From NCBI GenBank assembly GCA_009594995.1, contig VOPR01000011.1, forward strand, positions 18,186 to 82,185: a stretch of 64,000 nt of DNA. Reading direction: 5' to 3'. Below the pieces are notes generated by a model that was given only the letters and a program-made list of their open reading frames with translations, was not told the DNA's origin and searched no databases. The DNA is from Nitrospira sp. (GTDB lineage Bacteria > Nitrospirota > Nitrospiria > Nitrospirales > Nitrospiraceae). Of this stretch, positions 62,474-64,000 are shown in pieces; positions within the stretch are counted from its first letter, which is position 1; each line of letters begins with the position of its first letter. The translations under genes and the position numbers were made by a program.

Positions 62474-63892
62474 GTGATGACTCAGGTCAGGGTTCGATTT
62501 GCGCCCAGTCCGACCGGCTTCCTCCATATCGGCGGGGTGCGGACGGCCTTGTTCAACTGGCTGTTTGCGCGCCAGCAAAACGGGGTCTTTATTCTTCGTA
62601 TCGAAGATACCGACCAGGACCGTTCGACCGATCAATCGATTCAAGCCATTCTTGACGGCATGCGCTGGGTGAAGCTGGATTGGGATGAAGGGCCTTTCCG
62701 TCAGACCGAGCGGATGGACCTCTATCGCAGCCATGCGCTGCGGTTGTTTGAGCAAGGCCATGCCTATTGGTGTGTCTGTACGGCGGAGGAACTGGAGGCA
62801 CGCCGGAAAGAGGCCGAAGCCAAGGGCGGATCACCCAAGTACGACGGGCGGTGCCGGAATCTGGGGTTGGCCAAACCAACCGGTGATGCCGCGCTTCGAT
62901 TCAAAGCTCCACAGGACGGGCAGACGGTGGTCGATGACCTGATCAAGGGCCGTGTGGTGTTCGACAACCAGATTTTAGATGATGTCATCATTCTGCGTTC
63001 CAACGGGTTTCCGACCTACAATTTTTCCGTGGTGGTGGATGATGCGCTGATGGGCATTACACATGTGGTGCGGGGGGACGACCACCTCACGAACACGCCA
63101 CGACAGATTCCGATTTTTCAGGCCCTGGGTTTTCCGCTCCCGCGTTTCGGACATTTGCCAATGATTCTCGGGTCCGACAAGGCGCGCTTGTCGAAACGCC
63201 ACGGCGCCACCTCGATCATGGCCTACAAGGATATGGGTTACCTTCCTGAGGCGATGGTCAACTATCTGGTCCGGCTGGGCTGGTCGCACGGCGACCAGGA
63301 GCTGTTCTCGCGAGAAGAACTCATTGAGAAGTTTTCCTGGAAGAATGTCCAGACGTCCCCTGCGGTCTTTAATCCGGACAAGTTGTTGTGGCTCAATGCG
63401 GAATATCTCAAGACCAATCCGCCGGAGGAGGTCGCCCAGGCCCTCGTGCCGCTGCTCGAGCAGGCGGGCCTTACGGAGGAGGTGCGTGCCGTTTCCACTG
63501 CATGGCTCGCGCAATTGGTGGTGTTAGTGAAGGAGCGAACCAAGACGCTGGTCGAAATGGTCCATTGGGTGACGCCCTATTTCGGCGAGGCGGTTGTGTT
63601 CGAGGCAGAGGCTGCGAAGAAGTTCCTCACACCCGCGCATGCCCCGATGTTGGCCAAATTGGTGGAGCGCTTTGAAGGGTTGCCCACCTTTTCCAAGCAC
63701 GAGTGGGAAGAGGCGTTCAAAAAGCTCGTTGAGGAAGAGGGGATCAAAATGGGGCAACTGGCTCAGCCAGTTCGGGTTGCCTTAACCGGTCGGACGGCGA
63801 GTCCGGGCCTCTTCGAGGTGATGGAAGTTCTTGGCCGGGACCGCACCCTGCGAAGGCTCCGCCGGGGCATTGAGCAAGCGTCGGCATCCTGA
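62474..63892 (+). CDS. gltX: Glutamyl-tRNA synthetase
   Basis: 472 residues, class I synthetase: RFAPSPTGFLHIGGVRTALFN (HIGH-type motif), FRIEDTD-like LRIEDTDQDRS and RLSKRHGATSI (KMSKS). Length and domain order are normal. It charges tRNA-Glu; whether it also mischarges tRNA-Gln (as in organisms with GatCAB) is not shown here. GTG at 62474 and ATG at 62477 are both possible starts. A tRNA-Gln gene begins 70 bases after its stop. Confidence 0.96.
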   Translation: MMTQVRVRFAPSPTGFLHIGGVRTALFNWLFARQQNGVFILRIEDTDQDRSTDQSIQAILDGMRWVKLDWDEGPFRQTERMDLYRSHALRLFEQGHAYWCVCTAEELEARRKEAEAKGGSPKYDGRCRNLGLAKPTGDAALRFKAPQDGQTVVDDLIKGRVVFDNQILDDVIILRSNGFPTYNFSVVVDDALMGITHVVRGDDHLTNTPRQIPIFQALGFPLPRFGHLPMILGSDKARLSKRHGATSIMAYKDMGYLPEAMVNYLVRLGWSHGDQELFSREELIEKFSWKNVQTSPAVFNPDKLLWLNAEYLKTNPPEEVAQALVPLLEQAGLTEEVRAVSTAWLAQLVVLVKERTKTLVEMVHWVTPYFGEAVVFEAEAAKKFLTPAHAPMLAKLVERFEGLPTFSKHEWEEAFKKLVEEEGIKMGQLAQPVRVALTGRTASPGLFEVMEVLGRDRTLRRLRRGIEQASAS

Positions 63893-63962
63893 AACCTGCT
63901 CCGTTAAGAATCGGCATCGATCTTGACGCAGTAGAGAAGCTTATATTACTGTGTGGACCGGT

Positions 63963-64000
63963 TGGGGGATCGTCTAGCGGTAGGACGTCAGTCTCTGGAT
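63963..64000 (+). tRNA. tRNA-Gln (anticodon CTG), 5' part only
   Basis: The sequence starting TGGGGGATCGTCTAGCGGTA shows the acceptor 5' strand and D arm, followed by TCAGTCTCTGGA with anticodon CTG. It matches the bacterial tRNA-Gln layout, and the window ends before the anticodon stem closes. Confidence 0.85.

Overview
This window looks like a chromosomal segment of a Nitrospira-type bacterium (phylum Nitrospirota). It is GC-rich, densely packed and double-membraned, with an outer-membrane barrel, several periplasmic c-type cytochromes, a pair of TatA-like genes, ArnT-type lipid glycosylation genes and a complete ISC iron-sulfur operon. The genus is inferred from remembered gene style and was not tested by any search. 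No prophage, CRISPR array, insertion sequence or rRNA operon is visible.

Layout. 1-1.9 kb: the 3' end of a PilY1-like gene and an Ig-repeat lipoprotein. 2-4.5 kb: phoH-ybeY-ftsY. 4.8-10 kb: a double-receiver response regulator, an M1-type metallopeptidase, a TolB-like propeller and a PAP2 phosphatase. 10-16.2 kb (minus strand): an ArnT-like transferase, a LABN-domain protein and a GT2 transferase in overlapping order, then an ABC exporter-like protein whose ATPase motifs are all eroded, a TSUP permease and a secreted protein. 16.4-23.4 kb: a MidA-like methyltransferase, two TatA/B proteins, a large porin, a small secreted protein and RecQ. 23.4-28.1 kb: thrH, a YkgJ protein, YdcF/ElyC, an EVE protein, a tiny metallopeptidase and RicT. 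28.2-31.5 kb: a saccharopine dehydrogenase / aminoadipate-semialdehyde dehydrogenase / VOC operon. 31.6-34.5 kb: a di-haem peroxidase, two tandem DUF1264 proteins and a monohaem cytochrome c.

34.7-38 kb is the accessory-looking part. It holds a PilZ protein, four very small cysteine-rich proteins (three in one tight minus-strand operon), a 25-residue membrane miniprotein, non-coding DNA, a probable integrase remnant, and tRNA-Lys and tRNA-Arg. 38-45.4 kb: a second YkgJ protein, an HU-like protein, a ThiS-like protein, rfbC, then an oxidative-stress set (Fur/PerR-like regulator with a palindrome just upstream, rubrerythrin, a CCG-domain Fe-S protein and DUF3501) and a two-domain PTPS protein. 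45.5-51 kb: a MotA/TolQ-like plus OmpA/MotB-like pair resembling ZorA/ZorB without Zorya effectors, a SUMF1-fold lipoprotein-like gene, thioredoxin and peroxiredoxin. 51-64 kb: typA, a class A penicillin-binding protein, iscRSUA-hscBA-iscX with fdx on the opposite strand, a flavin reductase, gltX and the 5' part of tRNA-Gln.

The main themes are envelope construction (porin, PBP, lipid glycosylation, Tat, YdcF), Fe-S assembly, and protection against peroxide. The most notable signals are a hairpin that pairs with the Shine-Dalgarno sequence of the degenerate ABC gene, the orphan ZorAB-like motor, the rubrerythrin/Fe-S/DUF3501 module, the miniprotein cluster, and the half-degenerate tandem PTPS.
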